Shown here piece after piece: positions 1 to 6,976 of a DNA stretch of 12,078 nt. The position numbers were made by a program, and so were the translations under genes. This DNA is from Thermoplasmata archaeon (GTDB lineage Archaea; Thermoplasmatota; Thermoplasmata; Thermoplasmatales; Thermoplasmataceae). Position 1 is the first letter of the stretch; every line of letters starts with the position of its first letter. A model generated the notes under the pieces. The model was not told the DNA's origin. It ran no database searches and worked only from the letters and a program-made list of their open reading frames with translations. The stretch spans positions 1-12,078 of the forward strand of contig JAKAAU010000018.1 of assembly GCA_021802165.1 (NCBI GenBank), read 5' to 3'.

Positions 1-9
1 TTCCGATCT
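1..9. other. Probable sequencing-adapter remnant at contig edge
   Basis: The window opens with TTCCGATCT, which is identical to the last nine bases of the standard Illumina adapter (the part ending ...GCTCTTCCGATCT). It sits exactly at position 1, where untrimmed adapter would appear at an assembly edge. If so, these bases, and the first three codons they would encode (F, R, S), are not genomic. A chance match cannot be excluded because only nine bases are available and they are in frame with the following gene. Confidence 0.65.
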
Positions 10-603
10 TATGAGGAGATGGTTGAGTATATTAGGGATGAAGCCGGCAAAAATGGCTGGTATGATGCAAGCCCCGGTTCACAGAACAGGGATCTGGATG
101 TGGCAGGCTACAGTGAAATAGCATATGAAATTTACGAGCAGCTGGGATTTGCCCCTGATTATGTTTCCGTACCGGTTGGAAATGGAACAACAATGTACGG
201 CATATATTATGGGTTCCTCAAATTGATGAGAAGTGGAAGGTCTGATAAAATACCATCGTTTATAGCATCCAGTACAGACGGTGGCAATCCGGTGGTTTAT
301 TCATTCATCAATGGGTTCAGGAGGGTGGTCGAACTTGATCAGAATAGTATAGTGGAAACACATAGCAATGAGCCACTGATAGCATACAGGTCATATGATG
401 GCCAGAAGGCACTGGATGTGCTTTATAAAACAGGGGGCAAAGCATCATATGTATCAGATGAGGACATGATAGATATGGCCAGAGGGTTCAGGGAGATAGA
501 CCATCTATCGGTACTGCCTGCATCAGCTTCAGCCGCTTTGACTGCGTTAAAATATGCTGGAAATAAAAGTTGTGTGATAGTGTTAACTGGAAGTGATAAA
601 TAA
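1..603 (+). CDS. Threonine synthase-like PLP-dependent enzyme, C-terminal part (5' end missing)
   Basis: This is the C-terminal ~200 residues of a fold-type II pyridoxal-phosphate enzyme. The frame is open from base 1, and full-length family members are usually 350-450 residues, so the N-terminal half with the PLP-binding lysine lies outside the window. Visible family signs, numbered from the first internal Met at base 19, are an S/Q/N-rich stretch ahead of a helix (SPGSQNRD, residues 18-25), the glycine-rich cofactor phosphate loop VPVGNGTT (51-58), and a C-terminal VLTGSDK where this fold places residues contacting the pyridine nitrogen. It is closest in layout to threonine synthases, but the family also includes dehydratases, racemases and diaminopropionate lyases, so the substrate is open. 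The stop codon overlaps the start of the DUF1611 gene, implying co-translation. The Met at base 19 is internal and is not the true start. Confidence 0.75.
   Translation, partial: FRSYEEMVEYIRDEAGKNGWYDASPGSQNRDLDVAGYSEIAYEIYEQLGFAPDYVSVPVGNGTTMYGIYYGFLKLMRSGRSDKIPSFIASSTDGGNPVVYSFINGFRRVVELDQNSIVETHSNEPLIAYRSYDGQKALDVLYKTGGKASYVSDEDMIDMARGFREIDHLSVLPASASAALTALKYAGNKSCVIVLTGSDK
589..596 (+). promoter_or_regulatory. Ribosome binding site of the DUF1611 gene inside the preceding gene
   Basis: GGAAGTGA lies six bases before the ATG at 603 and differs at one base from the archaeal Shine-Dalgarno consensus GGAGGTGA. It sits within the last codons of the PLP enzyme gene. Together with the TAATG stop/start overlap it supports the chosen start and suggests translational coupling. 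Confidence 0.6.
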
Positions 604-1631
604 TGGAAAAGGCAGTGATTCTCTCTGAGGGATGTTTTGCAACAACATACGGTAAAACGGCCAATGGACTTGTACGGTACAGTAAAAGATATGAAATTGT
701 ATCTGTAATAGATTCAAGATATTACGGCATGGATGCTGGATATGTCCTCATGGGCAGGCAGGATGGCATAAGAATTGTAAGTACTGTACAGGAGGCAAAG
801 AATCTTGGAGCAACAACAATGATAGTCGGCGTTGCAACAGACGGCGGGTATCTCCCGGTAGAATACAGAAAATTTGTTTCAGATGCAATAGAAAGTGGAA
901 TGAACATTGTCAGTGGGCTGCACCAGTATATCAGCAATGACCGTGAGTTCAGCAGGATGGCCCAGAAAAACCACGTTCAGATAACGGATGTAAGGAAGAT
1001 GTTCAATGGTTATGAGTATTCGTTTACAGGAAAGATTGAAGAGGTAAAATCCAAAAAAATAGCAGTGCTCGGAACTGATAGTGCAATAGGTAAAAGAACT
1101 ACTGCTGTCTATCTGAACGATGCCATGAACAGGCAGGGAAAAAGTTCAGAACTGATCGGCACTGGCCAAACATCATGGATGCAGGGGTTTCCGTACACAG
1201 TTGTCATGGATTCAATAATAAATGATTTTGTTGCAGGTTCCCTGGAGTACATAACTTATAGGGCATGGCAGGAAAAGCACCCCCAGTACATGTTCCTTGA
1301 GGGGCAGGGGTCTATACTTCATCCTGCATATCCCGGAGGGTTCGAGATCATAGGGGCAATGAGGCCGGATGCTATTATACTCCAGCATGCGCCAAAAAGG
1401 AAATATTATGATGGATTCCCTGAATTCCCCATAGAACCGCTGGACAAATATATAAAGGTACTTGAACTTGTCTCCAGCAAGAAGGTAATTGCAATATCCC
1501 TTAACACCGAAAACATGGAGTCCTATGAGATAGATAATGAAAAGGTAAAACTGGAAAGACAGTACGGAATACCTGTTTTTGACCCTCTCCAGGAATTCGA
1601 AAGCATTACAGGCGTTATATCAGATTTATAA
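603..1631 (+). CDS. DUF1611 family protein, DgcN-like (D-glutamate N-acetyltransferase family)
   Basis: A 342-residue protein of normal length for the DUF1611 family. The N-terminal ~145 residues form a Rossmann-like domain (VIDSRYYG, 35-42; MIVGVATDGG, 73-82). The C-terminal domain has a P-loop-like segment GTDSAIGKRTT (157-167), a GTGQTSWMQG stretch (186-195) and the motif EGQGSILHPAY (233-243), all family hallmarks. Named members (DgcN of marine bacteria and haloarchaea) acetylate D-glutamate on nitrogen so that a partner racemase, DgcA, can convert it to the L form. No enolase-superfamily DgcA-like gene is visible here. Instead the gene lies between a PLP enzyme and a PP-loop ATPase resembling a glutamyl epimerase. 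Family assignment is firm. Acetyltransferase activity and D-glutamate as substrate are inferred from relatives, and other family members may act differently. Start chosen from the TAATG overlap and the ribosome binding site. Confidence 0.85.
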   Translation: MEKAVILSEGCFATTYGKTANGLVRYSKRYEIVSVIDSRYYGMDAGYVLMGRQDGIRIVSTVQEAKNLGATTMIVGVATDGGYLPVEYRKFVSDAIESGMNIVSGLHQYISNDREFSRMAQKNHVQITDVRKMFNGYEYSFTGKIEEVKSKKIAVLGTDSAIGKRTTAVYLNDAMNRQGKSSELIGTGQTSWMQGFPYTVVMDSIINDFVAGSLEYITYRAWQEKHPQYMFLEGQGSILHPAYPGGFEIIGAMRPDAIILQHAPKRKYYDGFPEFPIEPLDKYIKVLELVSSKKVIAISLNTENMESYEIDNEKVKLERQYGIPVFDPLQEFESITGVISDL

Positions 1632-1651
1632 ACGTCTGTTACATTATACAT

Positions 1652-1656
1652 AGGGG
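1652..1656 (+). promoter_or_regulatory. Ribosome binding site of the PP-loop gene
   Basis: AGGGG ends five bases before the ATG at 1662, within the short 30-base gap after the DUF1611 stop. This supports the start choice and co-transcription with the two upstream genes. Confidence 0.5.
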
Positions 1657-1661
1657 AATAG

Positions 1662-3071
1662 ATGTACATAGATAACATAATTTCTTTCAATAATATAGAG
1701 GTCAGCATAGATAAAATAGAAAAACGCAGAATAACAGGGTACATAAAGCTTGATGATTTCAGTTACAGGTTAATTTTTACATACGCAGAGGATATAGATG
1801 TGGACAGGAATATAGCCGGATTAATACTTACAATGCCGGCAATAAATTACACATATTTCTCCAGAAAGCTCATACTGAATTTTCCGGTCAGCCAGCTGGA
1901 TATAAAACTTATAAAGGATTTCATGGTCATAAATGCCCATGAGGTATTCATTAATAAGATAATTAACAGGAGATATGATTATATCAAACCAGAATTTATT
2001 CCATCAGAAAGCGACATAAACAAAGAAAACGCAGATGGAATCACAGAACTTGTATGCCCGGAAATCGTAAAAGATGGAAATCCCTGGATTACTGACAGGG
2101 AAAAGGTTGCAATAATGTCATCCGGGGGAAAGGAAAGCCTTCTGGCATTCGGAATATTCAACGAAATAAACATGAAAGAAAATAACTATGCATTTTATTT
2201 TGAAGAATCTGGTTCCCACTGGCTAACTGCAAAGACAGCATATGATTACTACAGGACCAACTTCGGCAATGTAATGAAGGTCTGGTCAAACACTGATAGG
2301 TTCTATCATGAAGCTTTAAAACATCTGAAAATAATCAAACAGGAAATGATAGATATAAGATCAGATGACTATCCCATACAGGTATTCATCTTTCCCCTGT
2401 ACATATTCCTTCTTCTTCCGATGATCAGGAAATATAAAATAGGAAACATCATAATGGGTGATGAGTTTGATGATCCACGTGGCATGGGGGATTACAGGGG
2501 CCTGAAGTATTATTATGGTATATTTGATCAGACATATGACTTCAACCGGATGGTTTCTGTTTATTTCCGTGATAAGGGGATAAATAGCAATGTTTACTCC
2601 ATAGTTTATCCGGTAACTGGATACGTTGAAGAAAGAATACTAATGGAAAGGTATAGAAACCTGTTCCTCCAGCAACGATCATGCCACTCCTGCCATGAAA
2701 AAGATGGTGTTATTTATCCATGTGGAAAGTGCTCTAAATGCCTTGGTATTTTATTATTTATAGAATCTGCAGGTGGTGACCCCAGGGATATTATGTATTC
2801 TGATACAGATATGAGGCTGCTCGGGCGAAGGCTTTTAAAATCCCGGTTAAGGTTGGACCCGGACGAGAGACAGTATGCAGAATATAAGCTCGGATTTTCT
2901 GAAAATGGAAGCATGGAAATAAACCACGTTGCAGGAATGCATATAATGCCCTATGAAGAAGATGTGCTGTCAGCAGTGCCGGAAAATTTCAGGCATTCTA
3001 TAAAGAAAATTTTGTCCAGGTATACGGATGGTAAGTATGAGCTAAAGGATAATATATGGGTGAAGGTTTAG
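1662..3071 (+). CDS. PP-loop (N-type ATP pyrophosphatase) protein with Cys cluster, MurL/QueC-like
   Basis: A 469-residue protein. Residues 1-140 form an unrecognised N-terminal domain. An ATP-binding PP-loop follows, VAIMSSGGKESLL (149-161; core SGGKES 154-159). A hydrophobic helix and strand (about 240-266) lead to GDEFDD (266-271). Next comes a cysteine set, C341-x2-C344 and then C354-G-K-C357-x2-C360, followed by a hydrophobic helix. SGGK(D/E)S, an acidic mid-domain motif and a terminal CGxCxxC are shared with QueC and with MurL, which uses ATP to invert the terminal L-glutamate of UDP-MurNAc-dipeptide. From memory of these families the overall layout is nearer MurL, but this is not a search result. 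It could instead be a distinct amidating or adenylating PP-loop enzyme. The cysteines probably bind zinc. About 110 residues follow the cluster and are unassigned. Its stop overlaps that of the convergent Tsr3 gene. Confidence 0.7.
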   Translation: MYIDNIISFNNIEVSIDKIEKRRITGYIKLDDFSYRLIFTYAEDIDVDRNIAGLILTMPAINYTYFSRKLILNFPVSQLDIKLIKDFMVINAHEVFINKIINRRYDYIKPEFIPSESDINKENADGITELVCPEIVKDGNPWITDREKVAIMSSGGKESLLAFGIFNEINMKENNYAFYFEESGSHWLTAKTAYDYYRTNFGNVMKVWSNTDRFYHEALKHLKIIKQEMIDIRSDDYPIQVFIFPLYIFLLLPMIRKYKIGNIIMGDEFDDPRGMGDYRGLKYYYGIFDQTYDFNRMVSVYFRDKGINSNVYSIVYPVTGYVEERILMERYRNLFLQQRSCHSCHEKDGVIYPCGKCSKCLGILLFIESAGGDPRDIMYSDTDMRLLGRRLLKSRLRLDPDERQYAEYKLGFSENGSMEINHVAGMHIMPYEEDVLSAVPENFRHSIKKILSRYTDGKYELKDNIWVKV

Positions 3072-3562
3072 AAATAACTTTCCTGCACAGCAATGCACTG
3101 ATCATTTGTAGTGCACTCTGAATAGTCATTTAATGGATTGATATTAGTTTTGATAAAGTTCTGTGCCCATGAATATTTAGAGATAAATTCATAGGCTAAA
3201 TCAGTATAACCCATAATATACAGGGCCGCTGCAAGTGCCTCCAGAGATGATAGTTTCCCGGGTTTTCCATAATTAACCGGATTTACCGGCAACAGAAGAG
3301 GAAGTTTTCTGCCATTCTTCGCCCCTATATTTTCAATAGAGCTTATTCTGTTCCATGAACCATCGATTACAACAATACCATGCCTTTCATACAGTTCTTT
3401 GTCTGAATTTAGAAGGAAATTTTCTGAATATGGGGTCAGATATAGTTTACTGTAAATTTTATTTATTGGAATATGTGTTGCCAGACCGTATCTTTCAAGT
3501 TTTTTCATTGTAGATTTTTTAGGATCATCCTGGTTCATGTAAACATAGAATATTTTTTCCAT
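3068..3562 (-). CDS. tsr3: Tsr3-type rRNA aminocarboxypropyltransferase (DUF367)
   Basis: A 164-residue protein matching the compact archaeal Tsr3 family. Tsr3 transfers the 3-amino-3-carboxypropyl group of S-adenosylmethionine to a modified uridine near the decoding site of small-subunit rRNA, late in ribosome assembly. Visible family motifs are DDPKKSTMKKLERYGLA (12-28, canonically CDPKxCTGKKL), VIDGSW (65-70, usually DCSW) and the long conserved block RKLPLLLPVNPVNYGKP (85-101) continuing into LSSLEALAAALYIMG (104-118), which forms the SAM-binding knot. Near the C-terminus, FISKYSWAQNF (126-136) fits the usual aromatic ending. The Cys of DCSW is Gly here and the Cys of CDPKxCT is Ser/Asp, so these cysteines are evidently not essential. 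The stop codon overlaps that of the opposing PP-loop gene within TTAG. The start is supported by a TATA-like box about 26 bases upstream. Confidence 0.88.
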   Translation of the reverse strand: MEKIFYVYMNQDDPKKSTMKKLERYGLATHIPINKIYSKLYLTPYSENFLLNSDKELYERHGIVVIDGSWNRISSIENIGAKNGRKLPLLLPVNPVNYGKPGKLSSLEALAAALYIMGYTDLAYEFISKYSWAQNFIKTNINPLNDYSECTTNDQCIAVQESYF

Positions 3563-3582
3563 GGAATATATCAGTTAGAATG

Positions 3583-3593
3583 AAAATATAAAA
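3583..3593 (-). promoter_or_regulatory. TATA-like box for tsr3
   Basis: Read on the minus strand this is TTTTATATTTT, centred about 26 bases before the ATG at 3562. No Shine-Dalgarno sequence is visible in between. The spacing fits transcription starting at or next to the start codon, as in leaderless archaeal mRNAs. The region is AT-rich, so a chance match is possible. Confidence 0.5.
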
Positions 3594-3614
3594 TTTGGTA
3601 TTTTATGTGCAGAA

Positions 3615-3746
3615 ATTGAGCAATAATAAAAGTGTGTAGAAAAATTGAACAAAAATATCAATGATTGAATACATTTATATACTATATTTAAACGTTAATA
3701 CAAAAATTTCAATATAATGTTATTACTATATGTATAATTATTCAAT
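3615..3746. promoter_or_regulatory. ATTGA/TCAAT cluster with a perfect palindrome, candidate operator region
   Basis: Six copies of the pentamer ATTGA or its complement TCAAT occur in 132 bases: 3615-3619, 3644-3648, 3658-3662, 3664-3668, 3709-3713 and 3742-3746. Two of them make the perfect inverted repeat TCAATGATTGA at 3658-3668. The cluster lies in the 280-base spacer between the divergent tsr3 and MFS genes and next to a TATA-like stretch at 3675-3692. It could bind a dimeric regulator of the transporter. The evidence is only pattern density in AT-rich DNA. Nothing else, including no small gene, was recognised in the spacer. Confidence 0.3.
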
Positions 3747-3783
3747 ATGTGAATTAAATATTAATAAGTGTTTTAATAGAATT

Positions 3784-3800
3784 ATTTAAATATATAAAAA
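3784..3800 (+). promoter_or_regulatory. Candidate TATA box upstream of the MFS gene
   Basis: The stretch TTTAAATATATAAAAA is the strongest TATA-like element before the MFS start at 3843. It is centred about 50 bases upstream, which would give a leader of roughly 20-25 bases. A second weaker candidate, TTATATTA at 3818-3825, is centred about 22 bases upstream and would give a leaderless transcript. The sequence does not decide between them. Confidence 0.4.
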
Positions 3801-3842
3801 TAGAAATAGGAAAGTAGTTATATTAGAAATTCATGGATTTCT

Positions 3843-5204
3843 ATGGTTGAAAATATTGACAAAGTTAAGGATATAATTGCCAGGGAAAACAGGATTCCTG
3901 TGTGGTCTCTACCAACAGCATTTCTAGGAATTATAGGCCTTGGATATTTCTTTACCTTTTATGATATATCAGATATAGGCCTTGCAATGCCAGCAATAGA
4001 TGAACAGTTTAATCTGCATGGCTCTATAATTCTTTTTATAGCGCTTTCAGTTGGACTTATAGGATATGCAATTGGGTCTTACATGATAGGGAGCCTTGCA
4101 GATATATTTGGCCGTTACAGGTCCATGATTTTAACCATGGCATTAACTGCAATCGGTTCCCTTGGGGATGCACTATCTTTCAACGTGCCGGAACTGACAA
4201 TTTTCAGATTCATAACAGGGATAGGCCTTGGTGCTGATCTCAATCTGGTATCTATATACATAACTGAATTTGCACCTTCTGCAGTAAGGGGTAAAATAAC
4301 TGTATTCACATTTCTTATAGGAATATTTGGTCAGGCTGTAACACCGTTTATAGGTTATTTCCTTGTACCTGCCTTCACAACAGGATGGCGCTGGCTATTC
4401 GGAATAGGTGCAATAATAGCATTCATAGCAGTATTTTTAAGGATGGAACTTCCTGAATCCCCAAGATGGCTTGCCACAAGGGGAAATAACATATCGAAGG
4501 CCGAAAAGGTTCTGGAAATGATGGAAGCAAATGCCAGCAAGAAGGTGGGCAAGCTTCCTGAACCACATCCGGAATCAGTTGTGGTGGAAGAGCCAAAATT
4601 CCCCACACTGTATCTGTTCAAAAAGCCGTATTCAACCCGTATGGCGCTTCTTATAGCGGTGTGGTTTTTCTGGTACATAGGGAATTATGCTTTCCTTGGA
4701 GATGCTGCATCCCTGTTGGAGGGAATAGGATTTACGGTTGCAGCCGCCATACTTTACATAGCCATAGGAGCAATAATAGGTTATCCAGCAGGAGCCCTTA
4801 TAATGATGTATACTTCAGATAGATATGAAAGAAAGCACGTTATTTTTGCAGCTACCGTAGTATGGCTGATAGGCATGATATCTATGGCAACAAAAATGAC
4901 TGATTTCCTTTATTTTGGATCGTTCCTTGCCGCACTTGGGCTGGGAATGTACCTTCAGGTAGCGTATACATTCACTGCAGAAAATTACCCCACAAGGGCC
5001 AGGAGCTCGGGATTCGGTATAACTGATGGCATAGGACATGGTGGAGGCGCGCTGGGTGCAATCCTCCTGCCCATACTGGTTGCCACCTATTCATGGGCAT
5101 TCGGGTTTCTTTTCATTGGAATTACTGGCTTCATAGCTGGACTTCTTGTACTGATAGGCGGTACAAAAGTGTCAAGAAGAAACCTGGAGGATATATCTGA
5201 ATGA
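3843..5204 (+). CDS. Major facilitator superfamily transporter, sugar-porter-like
   Basis: A 453-residue membrane protein with about 12 hydrophobic helices split into two halves by a polar loop (about 212-262). Family motifs are present: aspartates D41 and D44 in helix 1, where proton-coupled members carry an acidic residue; the helix 2-3 loop GSLADIFGRYR (83-93, MFS motif A); a charged loop after helix 4 with SAVRG (146-150); PESPRWL (204-210), typical of sugar and related organic-solute porters; a second motif-A-like SDRYERK (325-331); and YPTRARSSG (382-390). It probably imports a sugar, organic acid or amino acid with protons, plausible for an acidophile living with a steep proton gradient. 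The substrate cannot be read from the sequence. It stands alone between two intergenic regions, with no catabolic gene next to it. An earlier ATG at 3833 reaches a stop after five codons, so 3843 is the start. Confidence 0.85.
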   Translation: MVENIDKVKDIIARENRIPVWSLPTAFLGIIGLGYFFTFYDISDIGLAMPAIDEQFNLHGSIILFIALSVGLIGYAIGSYMIGSLADIFGRYRSMILTMALTAIGSLGDALSFNVPELTIFRFITGIGLGADLNLVSIYITEFAPSAVRGKITVFTFLIGIFGQAVTPFIGYFLVPAFTTGWRWLFGIGAIIAFIAVFLRMELPESPRWLATRGNNISKAEKVLEMMEANASKKVGKLPEPHPESVVVEEPKFPTLYLFKKPYSTRMALLIAVWFFWYIGNYAFLGDAASLLEGIGFTVAAAILYIAIGAIIGYPAGALIMMYTSDRYERKHVIFAATVVWLIGMISMATKMTDFLYFGSFLAALGLGMYLQVAYTFTAENYPTRARSSGFGITDGIGHGGGALGAILLPILVATYSWAFGFLFIGITGFIAGLLVLIGGTKVSRRNLEDISE

Positions 5205-5210
5205 AATAAA

Positions 5211-5285
5211 TTTTTAGACATTAAACAATATTTATCAAATAATCAGAATTTTCATTGGATAATTTTGTAATTATTTGATTTTTTT
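5211..5285 (+). terminator. Candidate T-run termination sites after the MFS gene
   Basis: A run of five T lies at 5211-5215, just after the MFS stop codon, and a run of seven T at 5279-5285. Archaeal RNA polymerase commonly terminates at T-rich tracts on the non-template strand without needing a hairpin. No strong stem-loop is seen. The region is AT-rich, so the call is weak. Confidence 0.3.
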
Positions 5286-5330
5286 AAATTAATATATACT
5301 ATTTATTGAATTACATGCATTCCATGCAAT

Positions 5331-5348
5331 GAAAAGATTTATTAAACG
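5331..5348 (+). promoter_or_regulatory. Promoter of pyrG: BRE plus TATA-like box, leaderless type
   Basis: A purine-rich GAAAAG (5331-5336), fitting a TFB recognition element, runs straight into ATTTATTAAA (5337-5346). The box centre is about 22 bases before the ATG at 5363, and no Shine-Dalgarno sequence lies between them. This geometry places transcription initiation at or very near the start codon. It is the best promoter candidate for the pyrG-to-GPN gene group. Confidence 0.55.
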
Positions 5349-5362
5349 ATTTTTACTATAGA

Positions 5363-6976
5363 ATGATGCATTATATTGTAGTAACCGGAGGGGTAATTTC
5401 CGGTTTAGGAAAGGGTACAATAACATCTGGATTATCTTATCTTTTAAAAAATAGCGGCTTCAGGGTTACCAATATTAAAATAGATCCGTATATAAATTAT
5501 GATGCAGGTACAATGAACCCGTACCAGCATGGAGAGGTTTTTGTACTGAATGATGGTGGAGAGGTTGACCTGGATCTTGGGAATTACGAGAGATTCCTCG
5601 ATACTGCGCTGACATCTGCCAACAATATAACAACGGGAAAGATATACAAAGAGGTTATAGAAAAGGAAAGGCGTGGTGATTATCTGGGAAGTACAGTACA
5701 GATAATTCCGCATATTACAAATGAAATCAAGGCACGTATAAGGAAGGCCGCTGATGGATATGACATAGCGCTCATAGAGGTCGGTGGTACGGTGGGTGAT
5801 ATTGAATCAATGCCGTTTCTCGAAGCACTCAGGCAGATGAGATCGGATAAAGGAGATTCAATGATATTCGGTCATGTAACACTTGTCCCTGAATCCGGTT
5901 CAGAACAGAAAACAAAACCAACACAGCACAGTGTGAAAGAATTAAGGGCAATAGGGATACAGCCGGATATATTATTCTGCAGATCCTCCAGCCCTCTCGG
6001 GATAGATGCAAGAAAGAAAATTTCGCTCTTTACAGATGTTGCTGAGAAAGGTATAATCAGTGTTTACGATGTTTCCAATGTATATTTTGTTCCCATGGTA
6101 CTTGAAAAACAGGGAGCACTTGAATATACCAGAGAACTCTTCAGGTTTGATGACCATGAATTAAATTATACATTGAAGGAATTTACGAGGAATATTGAAA
6201 AACCCACAGAGGAGGTTACAGTCGGGCTTATAGGGAAATATGTGGATATGCAGGATGCATATATTAGCCACAAAGAAGCATTTTCACATGTAACAGGAAA
6301 TACAGGTATAAAAGTTAACATCAAGTGGATTGATTCCGATGACCTGATAAAGAGCACAGAGCAACTGGACGACCTTGACGGGATATTAATTCCCGGAGGG
6401 TTCGGATATCGTGGCGTGGAGGGAAAAATTGCTGCTGCAAAGTACGCCAGGGAAAAACGTATTCCATATCTGGGCATATGTCTCGGATTCCAGGCATCTG
6501 TTATAGAACTTTCAAGGAACCTTTTAAAGTTAAAGGATGCAAACAGCACAGAATTTGAGCCGGGAACACAGGACCCAGTTATAGATATCCTGCCAGAACA
6601 GAAGGGAATTAAGGATCTCGGTGGGACCATGAGACTTGGTGCAAAAACGGTGCTTGTCAAAAAGGGCACAATTGCATATGAAATCAATGGATCCGAGAGA
6701 ATAAGCGAAAGGCACAGGCACAGATATGAGGTGAATCCGGAGTATATAGATAGGCTTGAGGAAAAGGGTGCAATATTTTCTGGAACTGATGACGAAAAGA
6801 TAAGAATGGAAATCCTTGAGTTAAATGACCGTGATAATTATATTGCAACACAGTATCATGCAGAATTCCAGTCCAGGCCATTAAACCCCTCAAAGGTACA
6901 TTTATATTTTATAAAAAAATCACTGGAATACAGAAAAGAAAAAAGAGGTAGTATATATGCAGGAAGTACTGAATAA
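5363..6976 (+). CDS. pyrG: CTP synthase (glutamine-hydrolysing)
   Basis: A full-length (537 residues) cytosolic CTP synthase, which makes CTP from UTP, ATP and glutamine in pyrimidine nucleotide synthesis. The N-terminal synthase domain shows the ATP loop [10 protein letters not shown] (9-18), the substrate/metal region [13 protein letters not shown] (41-53) with [13 protein letters not shown] (66-78), the CTP/UTP site segment [11 protein letters not shown] (139-149) and the ATP-grasping KTKPTQHS (183-190). The C-terminal glutamine amidotransferase domain (about 285-525) has the oxyanion strand PGGFGYRG (344-351), nucleophile Cys373 in GICLGFQ, the conserved RHRHRYEVN (450-458), and the catalytic pair His499/Glu501 in [10 protein letters not shown]. 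All key residues are present. Two consecutive ATG codons open the gene; the first is annotated, but with a leaderless transcript the second could equally be used. The last 20 bases overlap the SCP2-like gene in another frame. Confidence 0.97.
   Translation: MMHYIVVTGGVISGLGKGTITSGLSYLLKNSGFRVTNIKIDPYINYDAGTMNPYQHGEVFVLNDGGEVDLDLGNYERFLDTALTSANNITTGKIYKEVIEKERRGDYLGSTVQIIPHITNEIKARIRKAADGYDIALIEVGGTVGDIESMPFLEALRQMRSDKGDSMIFGHVTLVPESGSEQKTKPTQHSVKELRAIGIQPDILFCRSSSPLGIDARKKISLFTDVAEKGIISVYDVSNVYFVPMVLEKQGALEYTRELFRFDDHELNYTLKEFTRNIEKPTEEVTVGLIGKYVDMQDAYISHKEAFSHVTGNTGIKVNIKWIDSDDLIKSTEQLDDLDGILIPGGFGYRGVEGKIAAAKYAREKRIPYLGICLGFQASVIELSRNLLKLKDANSTEFEPGTQDPVIDILPEQKGIKDLGGTMRLGAKTVLVKKGTIAYEINGSERISERHRHRYEVNPEYIDRLEEKGAIFSGTDDEKIRMEILELNDRDNYIATQYHAEFQSRPLNPSKVHLYFIKKSLEYRKEKRGSIYAGSTE
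6945..6949 (+). promoter_or_regulatory. Ribosome binding site of the SCP2-like gene inside pyrG
   Basis: GAGGT lies seven bases before the ATG at 6957, within the last codons of pyrG. It decides the start of the SCP2-like gene despite the 20-base overlap and suggests that both are translated from one mRNA. Confidence 0.6.

Noticed and set aside
3563..3842. Small gene, CRISPR repeat or replication origin in the AT-rich spacer
   Set aside because: No open frame with a start signal, no regularly spaced repeats and no origin-recognition-type long repeats were seen; the AT-richness fits promoters of the two divergent genes.
4355..4678. 107-codon open frame on the minus strand
   Set aside because: It is antisense to the MFS gene across its central loop, with a low-complexity Ser-rich translation and no start signals.
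6166..6687. 173-codon open frame on the minus strand
   Set aside because: It lies entirely antisense to the highly conserved CTP synthase gene and its translation has no recognisable motif; it is a shadow of pyrG codon use.
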